A DNA stretch of 64,000 nt from Xiphophorus maculatus (GCF_002775205.1 NC_036448.1:2587498-2651497); one strand, 5' to 3'. Positions 1 through 14,000 are shown, counted from the stretch's first letter. The notes: generated by a model not told the origin, from the sequence alone. Program-made: numbers and translations.

Positions 1-3000
1 AAAAAAAATCAGCGGCTTAAAAGAACAGACGGAAAATATTAGCCTAATTATAATGACTACCAGCATACTGTGCTGAATCTGTTGGAAGCTCCAAATGAGA
101 GTGTCCTTTAGGAAAAAAAGGTGAACAAGAATATATATAGGGCTTTTCACTCTGCTTAAAGGCTAAAAATGAATATTAGTTGCCTACTGTCAGGACTTGA
201 TGAATGAGGAAAGCTTCAGGTGAATACTGATCTCCAGCTTCAGCCTCATGTAATAGTTTTTCTAGTTCTCAAAGAAGGCCTCCTATCTCCCCTCTGTTTT
301 CATATAGGATGGATACTTTCTGCAGAGATTTCTAACTTTATCTCAAGTGCCTCAAACCATACTCTGCATTCAAAGTCATCCCAGTGACACGGGGTCTTCG
401 ACAGAAATTAATTTGAAGCAGTCCTTTCAGATGAACTCTTTGTCCACGGCACCACCAATGTCACTTTTTATATCTCGCTTTCTCAGCTTTTCTTAAAGGC
501 AACTAGAAAACCAACAATGAATTCCTTAAAGGTATAACAGTATTTTCACTCCCCAAAAAATCATATGACTACAATATGTGTAAACTGTACAGAAATATGT
601 AGATCAGAATAAATGATTGAGTTAATTCAGAATTGATTTCCATTCTCACTGCCATCCTGCCTAAACATGGCAGCCTCTTTTCACCTTGTGGCAAATCACT
701 CTATTGTGGTGTTCTCACAATTGAAGATTGGTCATATGTCACATGACCAATCTTGTGGTCATATGTCACAGTCCAATCCTCATCTGGTATAACTCCCTCA
801 AGCTTGCTGAGGTCCAACTCACAAAAAAGCATCCTAGTTGTGGTCTTTATTCTGGGTCCAATTCGTACAGAAGCCATTACGCAAACTGCTAAAAAACAAA
901 CAAACAAAAAAAACTTTTTGCTAGGAAAGAGATGTTACTGATGGTTTCTAATAACCAGCCAAATCAGAAATCAGCTATGTTTTATTTCTCAGGTCCACTG
1001 AACTGCAATTCTTGAGGAGATGGAAAATGTGCATCTCTTTTAATCTTATTTAAAAAGTTAGATTGTGCCTTTACCTTTGATTCTCTGTCCCTTAAAAAAG
1101 AAACATGGTGACTAAATTCATACGCTGTAATTTCTAAATTCTTTCTGATATTGATCTTTCTTCCATTGTCTAAATTTGAAGTAAAGGTCACTGCAATTTG
1201 ATTTGGTTCATCAATCCTTCAAAAACAAAGTGGCCATCAAAGGCGCGCTTAAGGAGGATTTGTTATGAAGCAGTTGAGACCCGCTGTGTGTCTCTGGGGG
1301 CTTTTCATCTTGATCACCTCAATCCATCCTAATTTACTCGCCTCCCTTGTCTTTCCATGGCTTTCCCTTTTCTCAAAAGATCTAATTGCCGGAGACATTC
1401 CACAGTGTTACTAAAGCATGGCTTTCTTATGAACAAGGCTCAGTGTCACAGTGTGGATTTGCGTGTTCTGTTATTAACAAGATGAGTCATGAGCTACACG
1501 GCTCCCATTCTCAAATAATGAGACATTTTTCTGATGGAAAAACTCTTATGAGGTTTTATAACTAAGAGCTGAGTTCCATCAGCACACATCATCTCCACTT
1601 TACATAAAAATAGAATCTCAATGTCCAGGGGTGTTTTGAATTGTTTTTGAGGTTTGATTATTGTGTGTTCCTTATAGTCTCTTTCTTTGATTAGATCAGT
1701 TTTGTTTCTGTTTTACTTTAGTTCACTCCTTAGTTTATTATGTTTATTTATTATCTCTAGTTATTCCGTGTTACCATAATTTAATTATGTTTAGTAGATC
1801 CAGTTATTCTTTCCTAGTCTCTTGTGAGCTCTCCCTCACCTCCGGTGATATTTTCTCTCTCTCTTTCTCTTCAGTCGCCCCTCAAACCTGCAACCTGTTA
1901 GCTCATCAGCCCAGATCTTTTGTTCCAGCATTCACCCTCACAGTATTTAACTTCACAGGGAGCCATAGCAGGCCAAAAACCATAAATCCAAGTAAAAAGC
2001 CACCAGGGATCACAGAGAAGAAACAGGGAGAGTAGCAAGGTATAACAGGAGGAATCAGCAAGCAGTGTGAGTAAGAGAGGCGTTTACACATTCTTGCATC
2101 TGTCTAAACATAAAGTCTGAGCTACAGTGGTTTAGATCAAACATTAGACTGGCCTAGTCCAGGGGTTCAAAGTTATCTTCTGTCAAACCCTCGCTAGGGA
2201 TTATAAAGTGTTTCATGGACATTTTGCATTCACAGTAAACTCAGAGGGTAATGTAGGGTTTGTCGTATTTCCTGTTTTCTTTCTGTGAGCAATAGTCACT
2301 GACTTACAATGATTAGGGCCAAATGAAGTGAGGGTATTTTATTACAAGACTATAGTCATAATACCAGAAAGTTTTATTACCAGAATAATATTGTAATTTT
2401 ATAAGAACTACTACACAAAACTGTTAAAATGAGGAATATTGAGCATTATAAGTTGTATGTCACATCAGTTTTTTAAACAGGAATTTTTTAACACATCAGC
2501 ATTAAATTATCAGTAGCAGGAGTTTGAAACTATTTTGCAAATGACTGAATCAATTTCAAAGATCATATTGCTCATATCGTGACTTTTCTTGTAATATTAT
2601 GATTTTTTTTTTTTTACTAAAACTGAAAGTCTGTTAGTCTTGCTCTAATTCAATCAATAACATACTGTATATGCTATTTTATTCTTTGCTATTCTCTCAT
2701 TACTTGCCTCTGCAGCCATTTTTCTTTTCACTGTCACAAACTTCTTCAGTTCTCCTCCGACAGCGGTGTATTCTTCCTCCCAGTGTAATACTTGTTCTAC
2801 TAGATTTAACAGGCAGACTGTTCACTGCTGCCACCTAGTGACTGGAGAATTGTTTATGGTCAAGCATAAAAAGACAAAAAAGTCCACCTGCCTCTTGTGT
2901 ACTTCACTGACACCTCACTACTGTACTAGGTAAGTACTGTACTGCAAGTACTGCCCAAGTCCGAACCTAATTTGAGATTTTTTTAGTGAGAAGAAGAATT

Positions 3001-5249
3001 TCTCTATATGTGTAAGACAAACCTCAAGACTAGCAGCTGGAATTGCAACAGAAAAGGGGAGCTGGGGGTCACAAATGTTTACCACACTGAAAACCATAAA
3101 TCATGTTCTTTTCACTTTCATAATGATGTGTGATGCTTCAGTGTTGTACCAACATGTAAAATCCTAATAAAATCTATTAAAACTGGTAGTCATGTTACAA
3201 GGTAAAACTTCTACAAGACGCTGCATACAGTATGTGTCTATGATGTAGAACAAAGCAGTGGTTGATCATACATGACATGTCAGGTTTGTACTCTGGACTA
3301 TTTGTAGTGTTTTCTTTGTATTGTTTTTTTTTATTGTTCTTTATTCTATTTTCTCACTGTATATCTGTTTTAATAATTTATCACAAAAAAATCCAGTGAA
3401 CATTCCAATGTCAAAATATAGCCGATCTGTCTAATTGCTCCGCCTCTTTAAACGGACAGATCATTGACACAGTAAACGATGAATGTGTTCTCCACCTGAG
3501 ATGCTCATTAATCATTAGGTGTATGTGATGGAGGGTGGATAAGAAAACCACTGAGTAGATTACAAATTGTTTGTGTTGTTCTGCCGGATTATTGCAAAGG
3601 TTACATGTTTACGAAGAGACTAATTTAGCTCTGTCACAGCATCATTACATTATTTACCTTGTGTTTTTATATTCAAAACACAAGGTAAATTGCTGCTTGT
3701 TAAATTACCTAATAGGATTACCTATCACTGTAAGAATTAACTATTGGTCTGCCAGAAATAAAATTCAAATTCAGCTAATCCAACACCAGTGTCTTGTTTG
3801 GCTGTTTTAAAAGCTGCACTTCCTTCATAAACAGTAAAGTGTCATGCTTCACCCTCTGGCCATCTCCTCCTCTCCAACAGGTTTCATAAATAATGACTAC
3901 ATGGATGATGCATAATCCTGCAGAAAAACAGGATGGAAAAACAAAAGAAATGACTACACGATGTCTAGGTCTTGCCTGGGGGAGAGATTATGTCTGCAGA
4001 ACAATATATGCTTTTTACAATGCTCCATATAAAAAGACATGTTTATCTTGTGAGGCATTTTTATTTGGCTCCTAATGTGAGATCCAAATCTTTTCCATAA
4101 ATCTGCGTTACGGGGATTGATGAGATACGCCGATTTTCATCAGTTGGTGGGTGTTAAAGGGCAGGCTGAAATTGCAAACAACGTTCTTTCATCTCTTATG
4201 AAAACTAGTCATAGCCGCAACATCCACCTTTAATGAAAATGGGCTTTAATGCGTCTAGCGCTGTTGAATAAAAGTTGTTCTGTGAGCTCCAAACGCACCT
4301 AAAAAGAACATGGTGAATGTATTACTTAAAGCTCTCAAATGAGCATATTTAATGCATATTAAACACATCACAGTTCCATCTGCTGCTTTAAAAGCAAGCA
4401 ATGTTGCAGTTTGCTCAGCATTAAAACACAGAAAGCCATGTGATGTGTAGTAGCACAACACACTGTACTGTCTGTGGCTGGATCAGAGGCCAGGGTTTAC
4501 TATAAATGTACCATCAGTACATCCAGCTCAAAAACTTCCACTCATCAGAGCCCCCACATCATTAAATGATAATGTTGACAAGGTCTGGTGCAGAACGGGT
4601 TAAATTTCATGGCCATCCTCATGAATAATCTAATAGAATAATGGATTTATCTGCATGCATAAAAAGCCACTCTTGTTCCAGTGAGCACATTCTGGATGCC
4701 CAAGAAATTTCACCGTTAAGACTTAAGATGTAAAATGAAATCCACTAATTAACATTTAGCCTGCGGTAAGGTCACAGCGGCTACATTTCAATTCATAGCA
4801 GACCGCTTGAGAATCGATCAACGGCTCTTCGGCTCAGGAGGTGCAGCAGGTGAGTCATTAGTGGATCAGTCTCTGACTTATGCAGGACCAGACTGTACGT
4901 CAAACTCTTAACTAATGCGTCGGTCACTTCCATGTAAATTTGGCAAAAATAAGACAACCATGTTGGATCAGGTTGTTTGTAGAAAACTGTGAATGAACAC
5001 CTCAACAATTCAGAGATTATGAAGCAGGACTTTCCCTCCAACATCACAACATCTTAGATGTCTCTGGAGAACCATGTTTATTCATTCACGGTCTGTAATG
5101 GTGGCAGCATGTTGGAGTTGCTCTGTTACTTTCATTCTGATTTATTCTCTTTTAAAATTTGTATTTCTCCTCTTCTGGCTTAAAAATTTATCTTATTTGA
5201 GAATTACTCCCTCTGGTTTTCGATGCTGTGCAATTTTTGATTATACTTT
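1..5249. other. Gene-free upstream region
   Basis: No exon with recognisable protein sequence and good splice sites was found on either strand. The sequence is AT-rich and mostly non-repetitive. Visible items are a 10-bp inverted repeat near 726-752 (GATTGGTCAT and its complement), a CTCF-like core on the minus strand at 2829-2841 (12 of 13 consensus positions), and a perfect hairpin at 3652-3690. The part from about 4080 to 4790 is compositionally complex and could be a regulatory element, but nothing in the window proves it. Confidence 0.6.
3652..3690. repeat. Perfect 16-bp hairpin
   Basis: Positions 3652-3667 and 3675-3690 are exact reverse complements around a 7-nt loop. No terminal direct repeat is visible, so it is recorded only as an inverted repeat. 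Confidence 0.7.
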
Positions 5250-6110
5250 TTGACTTACTGCAGAGAGAGAGTGAGAGAGAGACTTCAAAACGTACTTTAT
5301 TTCGAACAAAGAATATTACAATTAAAGAGCTTGAACACAACACAAAAAGTCCTGCAACTTTTAGATGTGCCTCTGCTGCACCACCTGAATAGAATAATTA
5401 GGTCATTAAGACTCTGGAGAACTGATCTACACAAGGAGGAGGTCATTAAGCCATTTCATTCCAGTGTTTTGTACCTGTGGCACATCTAAAAACTGTAGGT
5501 CTGTGGCCCTCGAGGACTGGAGTTTGAGACCCCTGCATGTTACTCTTGATCACCATCTGGGCCTCCAAATAATTAGTCCAGGTCCCACTAGTCTGCCATT
5601 TATCAGGTTAGAGTGTAGTGGAAACTTTTATAATGTGCTCCTCACCCCTTTTGTCCTTTAGATTGTGTCTGATGATGAGATCATGTGTCTGCATGATCTT
5701 ACCATGAGATTGATCAAGCTGCTCTCCTATAGTCTTCCACAGTGCCATATAACAGGAGATGTCCTTGATCCTGGAGACTATCTAGTGTTTCTTCCCCAAC
5801 CCAGGACTTATCTGCCCCCTTTAGCATCAAAGAACAATCCCCTATCCTTAACAATAGACAAATGGCCAGACCATCTGTATTGGACTCCACAGAATTCCTG
5901 GTACATCACAATCAGGGATTCACACCTATTGTCCAATCAAGTCTCTCTTCTCTGACCAGAACCTATAAAAGGAAGCCAGATCCACTGTTAGAAGGGGCAG
6001 ACTCCTTTGACTCTGTATTTCTGAAGCAGAGTTTTAATACATTTCTTAATTCTTCTCATCCAGACTCTTGCTAAAGTAATTTCTTTCATGACAAGAATGA
6101 ATGTTTCAGA
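5250..6110 (+). mobile_element. Possible transposon or LTR-like fragment
   Basis: The segment contains a phrase common near the ends of fish repeats, around 5493-5537, telling of a dispersed element. Further on are a TATA-like box (CCTATAAAAGG, about 5963-5973), then a transcript-leader-like stretch with a TTTAATACA poly(A)-like site and a run ending in TTTCA. This order (TATA, poly(A) signal, CA end) resembles an LTR, but I could not find a convincing TG start with a matching target duplication. The 96-codon open frame inside it (5665-5955) has no recognised domain. Treat as an unclassified repeat. Confidence 0.3.
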
Positions 6111-6402
6111 CGGTTATATTTGCACAGAGGGACCCATTCATATTACCATTACTCAAGAGTCTTGCAATTTACAAAGTAAAATGAAAAAGTAAAACGAAAG
6201 TGAAATGAAGTCATACACAAATAAGTAAAATAAAAATAATAATAAGCATCTTTTTTTAGTTCCATACAAAATATTTTTGTCTTAAATGTACTGCCGTGCA
6301 GGATTACATTCAAGTAGATGTTACAAAGCAGCTCCACCGTTACAGCTAAAAAAATAAAATAAAACCAAAAGACGTTCTTTATTATTTTTTTGTTATTTTG
6401 CT

Positions 6403-6443
6403 GGTTGTTGTTGTTGTTGTTGTTCTTCTTCTTCTTCTTCTTC

Positions 6444-6511
<68 letters not shown>
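6403..6511. repeat. Compound TTG/TTC/TTA microsatellite
   Basis: The tract runs (TTG)n, then (TTC)n, then (TTA)n for about 110 bp. The long polyleucine and polyasparagine frames over it are translation artefacts. Confidence 0.95.
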
Positions 6512-6512
<1 letters not shown>

Positions 6513-6597
6513 TTTATTTTTATATATTTTTTATTTATTATTTCCGGGTTCCCATTTCCGTTTAACAAAGAAAAATATTTGGTCTGTTATACACTTA

Positions 6598-7570
6598 ATG
6601 AATGCTAATTGTTGCATGTTAAACTACAGACAATTCTGTGCAAAATATCAATTCTTTCCCCCAACAGCTGAATTTACTAGATTATATAATGCTTTGCCAA
6701 AACAATTTATTAATCAGATTAAAAATATAACAACATATCATCCGATGACCCCACAATTACGCAATTTATCTATTAATGGAATAACATTCACTGACCAAAA
6801 ATTCAATGACCACACAATTAGAGGCTGTCTAAATGAAACTTTATTCATTTACAAAGAATACATAAAAATAGCATTCTTTGCAAATTTGAAAAAAGAAAAT
6901 ATTGAAAGGTTAAGAACTCTTTATTTAAAACTCCCCTTTTGGGGAGTTTTAAAGTTTTAAATGCAATTTACCCCTCAAAAGAGCTACTAAGAAATCGCTT
7001 TAATATTGATGACAATAAATGCTCATTCTGTGAAAGCGATATAGAAATGATAAATCATGTCTTCTACAAATGCAATCAAACCAAAATATTTTGGAATTGC
7101 TTAGAAAGGTGGATCAAATCGACAATTGCACTTCCTGAATTTATTTCTAGAGATATGGTAACCTTTGAAGTGTTATTGAAAAACAAACCATTGGAACTCT
7201 GTTGTAACCTAATATTTTATTTGGCAAAATTCTTTATTCATAAACAAGGAGTGCTGAGAAAATCCCCAGTATTTTAACATTTTATCTGAATTCCAGTTAT
7301 ATTTGAAATCTCTGAAATGTATTGAATCATATGAACACCTGACTGAATTATTAATGGAATTGCCCACCGATGTATGTTAGTCCTAACATATAAATCCCCT
7401 TGTTGCTATTTTAGTTATTATTTTATTATTTATTTTTTCTTTATCAATATTACTTTGTATTTTCATTTCTAAATCTGCTTCTACTATGCCCTCTACAGAG
7501 TTGTACTGTTGTAATTGCCTTACTTGTTTGTACGTACTTTGTTTAAATAAAGGTTTTTTGTTTTTTTTTA
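6598..7570 (+). pseudogene. 3' end of an L1-type LINE, decayed
   Basis: This looks like the C-terminal end of a reverse-transcriptase ORF2 of the fish L1/Tx1 type. The segment 6598-6950 reads in one frame. A frameshift inside a 13-bp palindrome (6924-6953) moves the reading to a second frame. That frame carries a zinc-knuckle-like CSFCESDIEMINHVFYKC motif at about 7020-7076, typical of the zf-RVT region. A further frameshift near 7250-7280 leads to a tail ending at TAG 7378-7380. An AAATAAAG signal and T/A-rich tail at 7546-7570 mark the 3' end. The upstream part is missing and the left edge abuts a microsatellite. It cannot be active. Confidence 0.75.
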
Positions 7571-8025
7571 AATCCGTCTAACAAACGTCACTGCTCACAC
7601 AGCCAGTAATTGGTCGTTTCTGCAATAGGGGGCGTGTCATCTCGTCTCTCATTGGTTGGAGTTTTAAACCTCCCTGACATGGTTGGTCGGAGAGGTCGGC
7701 GTGTGATTGGTTGATTTCACTGCCTTCAATTTCAAAAATGTGTTGCTGCTGATCGCTGGTCTGAACAGCTGCTCCACCGTGGCAGAAACACAAAGGTCAG
7801 AAGATCTTTTTTAAACCAAAGAGAAGAGCTCACTTAAAGCGCTTTCACTTCATCGTCTAATCACGTTTAGGTTTTAGGAAATATAACTTGATTTTACGGA
7901 ATTCTGCTACGCTGCAGTGAAGTTTCACTGTGCAAGATCTCAGTTTCGCTCACTTCAGCAGCGCCGCCTTGTTCAAGACCCATCAGGAGCTAATGTGAGC
8001 TGGTTTTTGTCAGCCTGTTTCTGCG
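7571..8025 (+). promoter_or_regulatory. pif1 promoter and 5' leader
   Basis: Three inverted CCAAT boxes (ATTGG) lie at 7608-7612, 7651-7655 and 7706-7710, and a CHR-like TTCAAA is at 7731-7736. NF-Y boxes followed closely by a CHR is the known layout of G2/M cell-cycle promoters. No TATA box is evident. The start of transcription probably lies just after 7736; this is inferred. An in-frame TGA at 7996-7998 closes the leader, so the ATG at 8026 is the first possible start in that frame. Confidence 0.5.
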
Positions 8026-11000
8026 ATGCTAGCCGGAGAGGATGGCGCTCAGCTGCAGTGCTGTGTAGCGGTGGAGAAGCTGAACAGCTGCGGCCAGGCC
8101 ACCCGGAGACAGCTCATCCGCAAAGCCTCCGTTATCCTGGGCCGCAACGAGTTCCAGGAGCTCATCCTGCGTGTGCACGACGGGAAACTATCCCACAGTT
8201 ACCTCCTGAAAGAGTTCAGGCTCTTCACCAAGTTCGCCAGCGATGGGAAATGCACCGTGAAACTGCTCCCCGAAAACACCCAGGTGCTTCTCTCCAACTG
8301 CCCTCCCGACCGCCTGAAGCTGTTCCTGAAAACACTCGGAGTCAAGCACCAGGTCTGGCAGAGCGGCAAGCCTCTGACCGACCGAGAAAAGCTGCAGGCC
8401 GGCCTGCCCCGCAGCTTCGAGGCCATCAGCCCTCTGCAGCAGAAAGACATCCAGAAGGTGAATGAGCTGCGGAGCAGAGCGGCTCCCTCCGGCCTGACAG
8501 ACCGCATCAACAAGGGGCCAGCTGCGGGTACAGGTCAGCAGGTCAAACGGTCCCGAAGTGATGCCAGCTGCAGCCCGGTGAGTCACTGGACACCACGCGC
8601 TGGTAAACTTATCCAAAATGTACTTTAATGTACTTTAAAATGTACATTACTGGAATATCCTTTTATAAAAGTAGAAGTTAATAGTTTTCCATTAAATGAC
8701 TGTAGTAAAGGTAGAAAGGCAACTGAAGTGTTGTTTGACCATCATAACACCTGACTGAATTTATGAAAAAGGAAAAAAAACTAAAACTATGTGCCAATTC
8801 TGGTATTTTAAAGAAAAAAAAAGGGTTAGTAATATAAATTAAAATGTACAAATTCAGAAAGAAATCCTATTAGAGATTGGCAAACTCTTGAATGGGATGT
8901 AGATCACTCTCCAGCAGCACATTAACATATAAGAGTTAAAATGAAGTGTAGCTTGACACCGGGCTGCAGTGTGACATTTTAACAGGTTTTTATCCACCTG
9001 TTTAAATGGCCCAGTCAAAGTCCAGAACTAAATCCATACTAGAGTCTGTGGAAAGACTTGAATTTCTTGACAGAAGCTTTCTGCCCCGTTTGATTTGGGA
9101 CTAAAATCTTCAGAACAATTCAGCATTTATTAATGAAAAGCCCATTTATTACAGGAACCTTTTTAGTTTTTAAAACATACTACACACCGATAGATGCCTG
9201 AAAGCTGTTATGTATGTAAATTATGGTTTTCTGCTTGTAGTTAATGAAATCGTGACATTTAAAATTTGAATATTACATCAGATCAATAAAAAAACATGTT
9301 TTAATACAAAAATGTAGCCTTAATGAAAATTGTTTAACACTTGCTTGAAGGCTGTCAATTTTCAAAAGCTCCATTTTAATCTGACAAATTAACCTCATTG
9401 GAAGGCATATTTAGTGAATAACTGCACTTTTATTTCAGAAACTTTTCTTTTCTCCCTGCTGATCACATTAAATCCTAATTAAATACATAAGTTTGTAGCT
9501 GACAAACTGTCATAAATTCAGACTATAAATTCTTTTTTATTATTATTTTTATTTCCCTTCAGGGAAGAATTAGCAAAAGCTCTTGCATTATTAAAGTTCA
9601 CTTACTCTGCTTCTTAAGTCGATCTCCAGATGGTTTCTGTAAAGCCATCTGGGCTTCAGAAACTCATCAGATGTTTTGGTGGCGGTTACAGGTGAAGGGA
9701 AACCCCAGTAAGAGATCCATCTTGTCTCTCCCGATACGGAAGCTCAGCAAAGAGCAGGCTGCTGTTCTCAATGCGGTGCTGAGCGGCAAGAACGTCTTCT
9801 TCACTGGAAGTGCTGGTAAAATGTACAATCTTCCCTGAATGTCTTCTCCATCGCTCTGCTGAATCGCTCTTTGACACCTTAAGATCTATGTTTGAGGTAT
9901 TGGGTTTTCTCTCCAGGTACGGGGAAATCCTTCCTGCTGAAGAGAATCCTGGGATCTCTCCCACCGAAGAGCACCTTTGCTACGGCCAGCACAGGAGTGG
10001 CTGCGTGTCACATTGGAGGAACAACACTGCACAGCTTCGCTGGTCAGAGGAAGCAATTTTCATCTTTAAATGAAATTATGGCTAACGGCTCGGGCTGTGC
10101 ACACATTTTGTTACAACGATGCATTCAGGATCTTGTTGGAAAGTGATAGTAATAGAACAATTTTCACATTTTTAGTAGAGACACTGCTCTGTTAAAATGA
10201 GATTTCTCCATGATTTCTCTTCTTTTTGGTCTAACAAACTGTCAGAATGCATCCTCTTCCTGCCTAATTCTAACTGGGTTTTGTCACTTCAGAGTGTCCA
10301 TGCTGACATTTACTCTGACCCAGTAGAAGAAGTAATCTGGGTTTCACCTAAGACCCACTTTATTTATCATTAACTGATCTTTGCTCATCTGCTTGCTTTA
10401 TTCCAGGTATTGGCTCAGGCTCCGCCCCCTTGGAGCAGTGTGTGGAGCTGGCCCAGCGGCCCGCTGTGCTGCAGCACTGGACCAGCTGTCGCCACCTCAT
10501 CATTGATGAGGTCTCCATGGTGGAGGCCCAGTTCTTTGACAAGCTGGAGTCCATAGCCAGGTGGGATCAGGAATGTGACAATATCATTACATTTTTAGAG
10601 TAATATTGAATTTGATCTGGGAATGTCATTTATGTTGATGCAACTCCCAAGCCAATTCCTCATTAAAATGATAGAAATCAATGCTGTGTAAATAGCATTG
10701 TAGATTAAAGTGCTGTGTTACATGGTCTAAACAAAGTCTAAGTGCTACATCAAGTTCTTGGCCAAACTTGGTGTGCTTTGTTTAAATGGGCTAGTTTTTT
10801 GTTTAAAATATATTTTTAGTAGTTTATTAGTCTAGAGCCATTTTGCCTTCAGCCCAACTATTGATTTACAGGCCTTTTTTTCCCTTCTTCAGACATTAGG
10901 AAAGGGTTAGGATTATGACCCACTAAGTAATTTTTCTTTCCCAGAATAGCACACACTTTTTGATGAATATTAGTCTCATTTTGCTTAAAATGTATTCAAC

Positions 11001-14000
11001 AGACTTTGTTTAAAGTGACACTGGTGAATGTAGGGTTTTGTTGGACCTTTAGTAGCTTTTGACACCTTTTGGTCTTAACTAGCAGACAAGTGTTCATATA
11101 AACCTCAGCGTGCCAGATCCTACTGAGCTAATATGTGGAGTACTCTTTACGTATTGGATCAAAAGTATTCAAAGCAAAGAGTTTTTTAACACAGTTTTTA
11201 GCTACATATTTTTCACACACTTGGACAGAGCATTAGTACATTTCATAATATCTTTGCCATTTCTTCCACATTTTCTGAATCAAATGCTTTATTCTTCTAA
11301 TATCTAACTGGTGAAGACAATAATACCTCACTTTTATGCAGACGATGTACTGTACAGCTGTGCTGTTTAAGAATTAGGAGTTCTCCGAACAGTCTAAATT
11401 ACTGCACAGTCACAAACAAAGTTTCCTGGATTCAAATCCCATTAGGTTTAGGATAGGTGTGTGTACTGCAAACGGTACATGGAGAACCTAAAGTAAATTT
11501 ACTGGTTTAAAATATAACTTTTATTTATTTTTTTTAACCAAACTCTGAGAAAGTCCATGTTTAATTATTGACCCAGAGAGCATGGTTCCTCTGACCAGGC
11601 AACAAATTGGACTTTTGAACTCAGCTGTCAAGTCAAATTTAAGGAATTTGTGGTATGTTTTTGACTAACCAGTGGAATCTTTTTATTTTATCACTATAAG
11701 CTGTGCTTTGTGGCTCAATAGAAGGACAGGCAAAGCACATGCTGAGGTTACTGTCCTCAATGCTGCTGTTCTGGGTTTGTTTTTTCTACCCTACTTCCTG
11801 TCCAGCTACTCTTTAATACAGGCCAGTAACAGAAACCTTTTCAAAGTTTACGTACTCCAAGCCAAGCCCAAATGGGATTTGAATCCAAAATCTACTTGCA
11901 CCCAGAAGCAGGTGTGAACAATATTTACTAAAGAGGAAGGCTAGCACCACAGCATGCTAATGCGTTAGTTTGTTTTCATTTCTCTTGTGTCATGTTTTAG
12001 AGATGTTTAGGAAGCAGGAAGTAGAAAAAAAATATCTATTTTTTTATCAGAATTTATGACTTCTTTGACAGTTTTAAAACTGAACTGTTAGTGTTTCAGC
12101 TAGTCTCTGCAGCTCTGCTCCCACACAGTTTTCTGAAATTGGTGTACAGGGAAAGTCTCATGACGGGTAGAGCTGCAGCAACCTGTACAGTCCTGCTTGT
12201 GGGGGAAACCTGAATGAATTAAACTTAGTGGAGAACTCAGTTTTAAAAGACATCTTTTTTTTCCTTCAATAGTTTAACTGATGTCCTTGAAATTAACTTC
12301 AACTGTTATCAAAACCTGAATGGTGAAGCTTGAAATTACAACGGAACAATCACTCCTCCTGAGTGATGGGGGTGCCTTTCTGTAATCACATGATTTATTA
12401 TTCTCATGTCAGATTAGTTAAGGTAGTGAGAGACTGGGTCTGACCCAGTACTGTAGAACTGAACCTCGCTGTGTCTCTTGTCAGGTCGGTGAGAAGATCC
12501 ACACAGCCGTTTGGAGGCATCCAGCTCATCGTTTGTGGGGATTTCCTCCAGCTACCTCCAGTTCCTAAAGGAAAGGAAAAGGCCAGCTTCTGCTTCCAGG
12601 TTGGCCTTCTGCAGCATTTCTTTAGTGAACTGCTGAAGCTCTGCAGTAGTGCTGCAGCCCTACGCTGGATCTTATTTTCGTTACTGGAGATAAAACTACT
12701 TGTTAAATAGATTAGGACCCTCAGTATTGGTTTTTCCTGGTATACGGATGCATATGCTAAGGCTGGTCTGAGTGCACGTGAGTCACTGCTGCTGTCTGTG
12801 TTTATTCATAATACAAACAATGTTCTTTAATGAGCATCTTCCTTCTCCCTGCACATTTTCTGGGAATCATTATGGAAATTCATGGAAAACCTTCTGATAT
12901 GTGAACTTTCAGGCCAGGAGTTGGAGGAAGGTCATCCAGGTCAACATGGAGCTAACAGAAGTGAGGAGGCAAACCGACCAGAACTTCATCTCCCTCCTGC
13001 AGGCAGTGAGGGTGGGCAGGTAAAGCAACCCAATGGTTGATTGTGATGCTGCTGCTTTACATAATGCATGTTAATACTACTCCGATTGCACCTGCAATAA
13101 ACCATCCATGATCTGAGTCCCACTGAAACAAGGTTCTCTGTGTGAAGAGCTTCAAATGATCACACGTTTGATTTAACTGTACCGATTGCTTTGACTGCTC
13201 TCACTGGGACTAGAAATCCTTGAGGTGTGTGAACCTCAATGAGCTGAGGCGATGTAGGAAAAAGTGAGCCAAATTTTCTCCACATCATTCAGGGCTAGTC
13301 ATCTTAAACTTGTGTATCTAAAATTAAGGCCTTAAAGTGTCTTGAATTTATTTTAAAGTGGCAGTGTTATGCAAAATTGACCTTTTTGACCAGGAGTGTT
13401 GCTTTGATTCTTTCATGGCTTTTTGAGAAATTCTTTAATCTCCCATGGCAACCATTCAGCTGTGAACAATGCCTGGTGGGACTTAGCCCCGCCTTTGAGG
13501 CGCAGCTCCTCCTCTGAGCTGCAGTTTCCAAGCTTCCACCTCACAGGAGTTTTTAAAAGAGACAGAGGCCCAATTTCAAGTCAAATTTCATTTGTCATGT
13601 TTGTGATAGTGGTGTTTTATCCATCCATCCATCTATGTGCCTAGAAAATACATAGTACTGCCCCTTTAAAGTCTTAAATTTGCATATCTAAAATTAAGAT
13701 CTTAAAAAGGCTTGAATTCTTTTTTTCTTAAGTAAGTTGGCCTTAAATACTTTAATCAAAGTTCTTAAATTCTACATGTGTTTTTTTTTTTTTGTTTCTC
13801 ATGGGAATTTTTACTTCAGGCAACTCTTTGAATCGTGTTCAAACATGTTCATTGCGTTCTGTGACTCTAAGCAGTTGAGGCTATTAGTAATTAGCTGCTA
13901 ATATACCCTTGCTAACTAGTTTTGGGGTTGTTTTTTTTGCTTGTTTTTTTTTTTTTTTGCACCAATCATGGCAAATTCATCTGCAGTTGGCTGGAGGATG

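Noticed and set aside
6149-6608. Poly-Asn and poly-Leu open frames
   Set aside because: They are simply the TTA/TTG/TTC microsatellite translated on both strands.
7917-8465. 182-codon frame overlapping pif1 exon 1
   Set aside because: It is out of frame with the PIF1 protein, which is conserved over the same bases.
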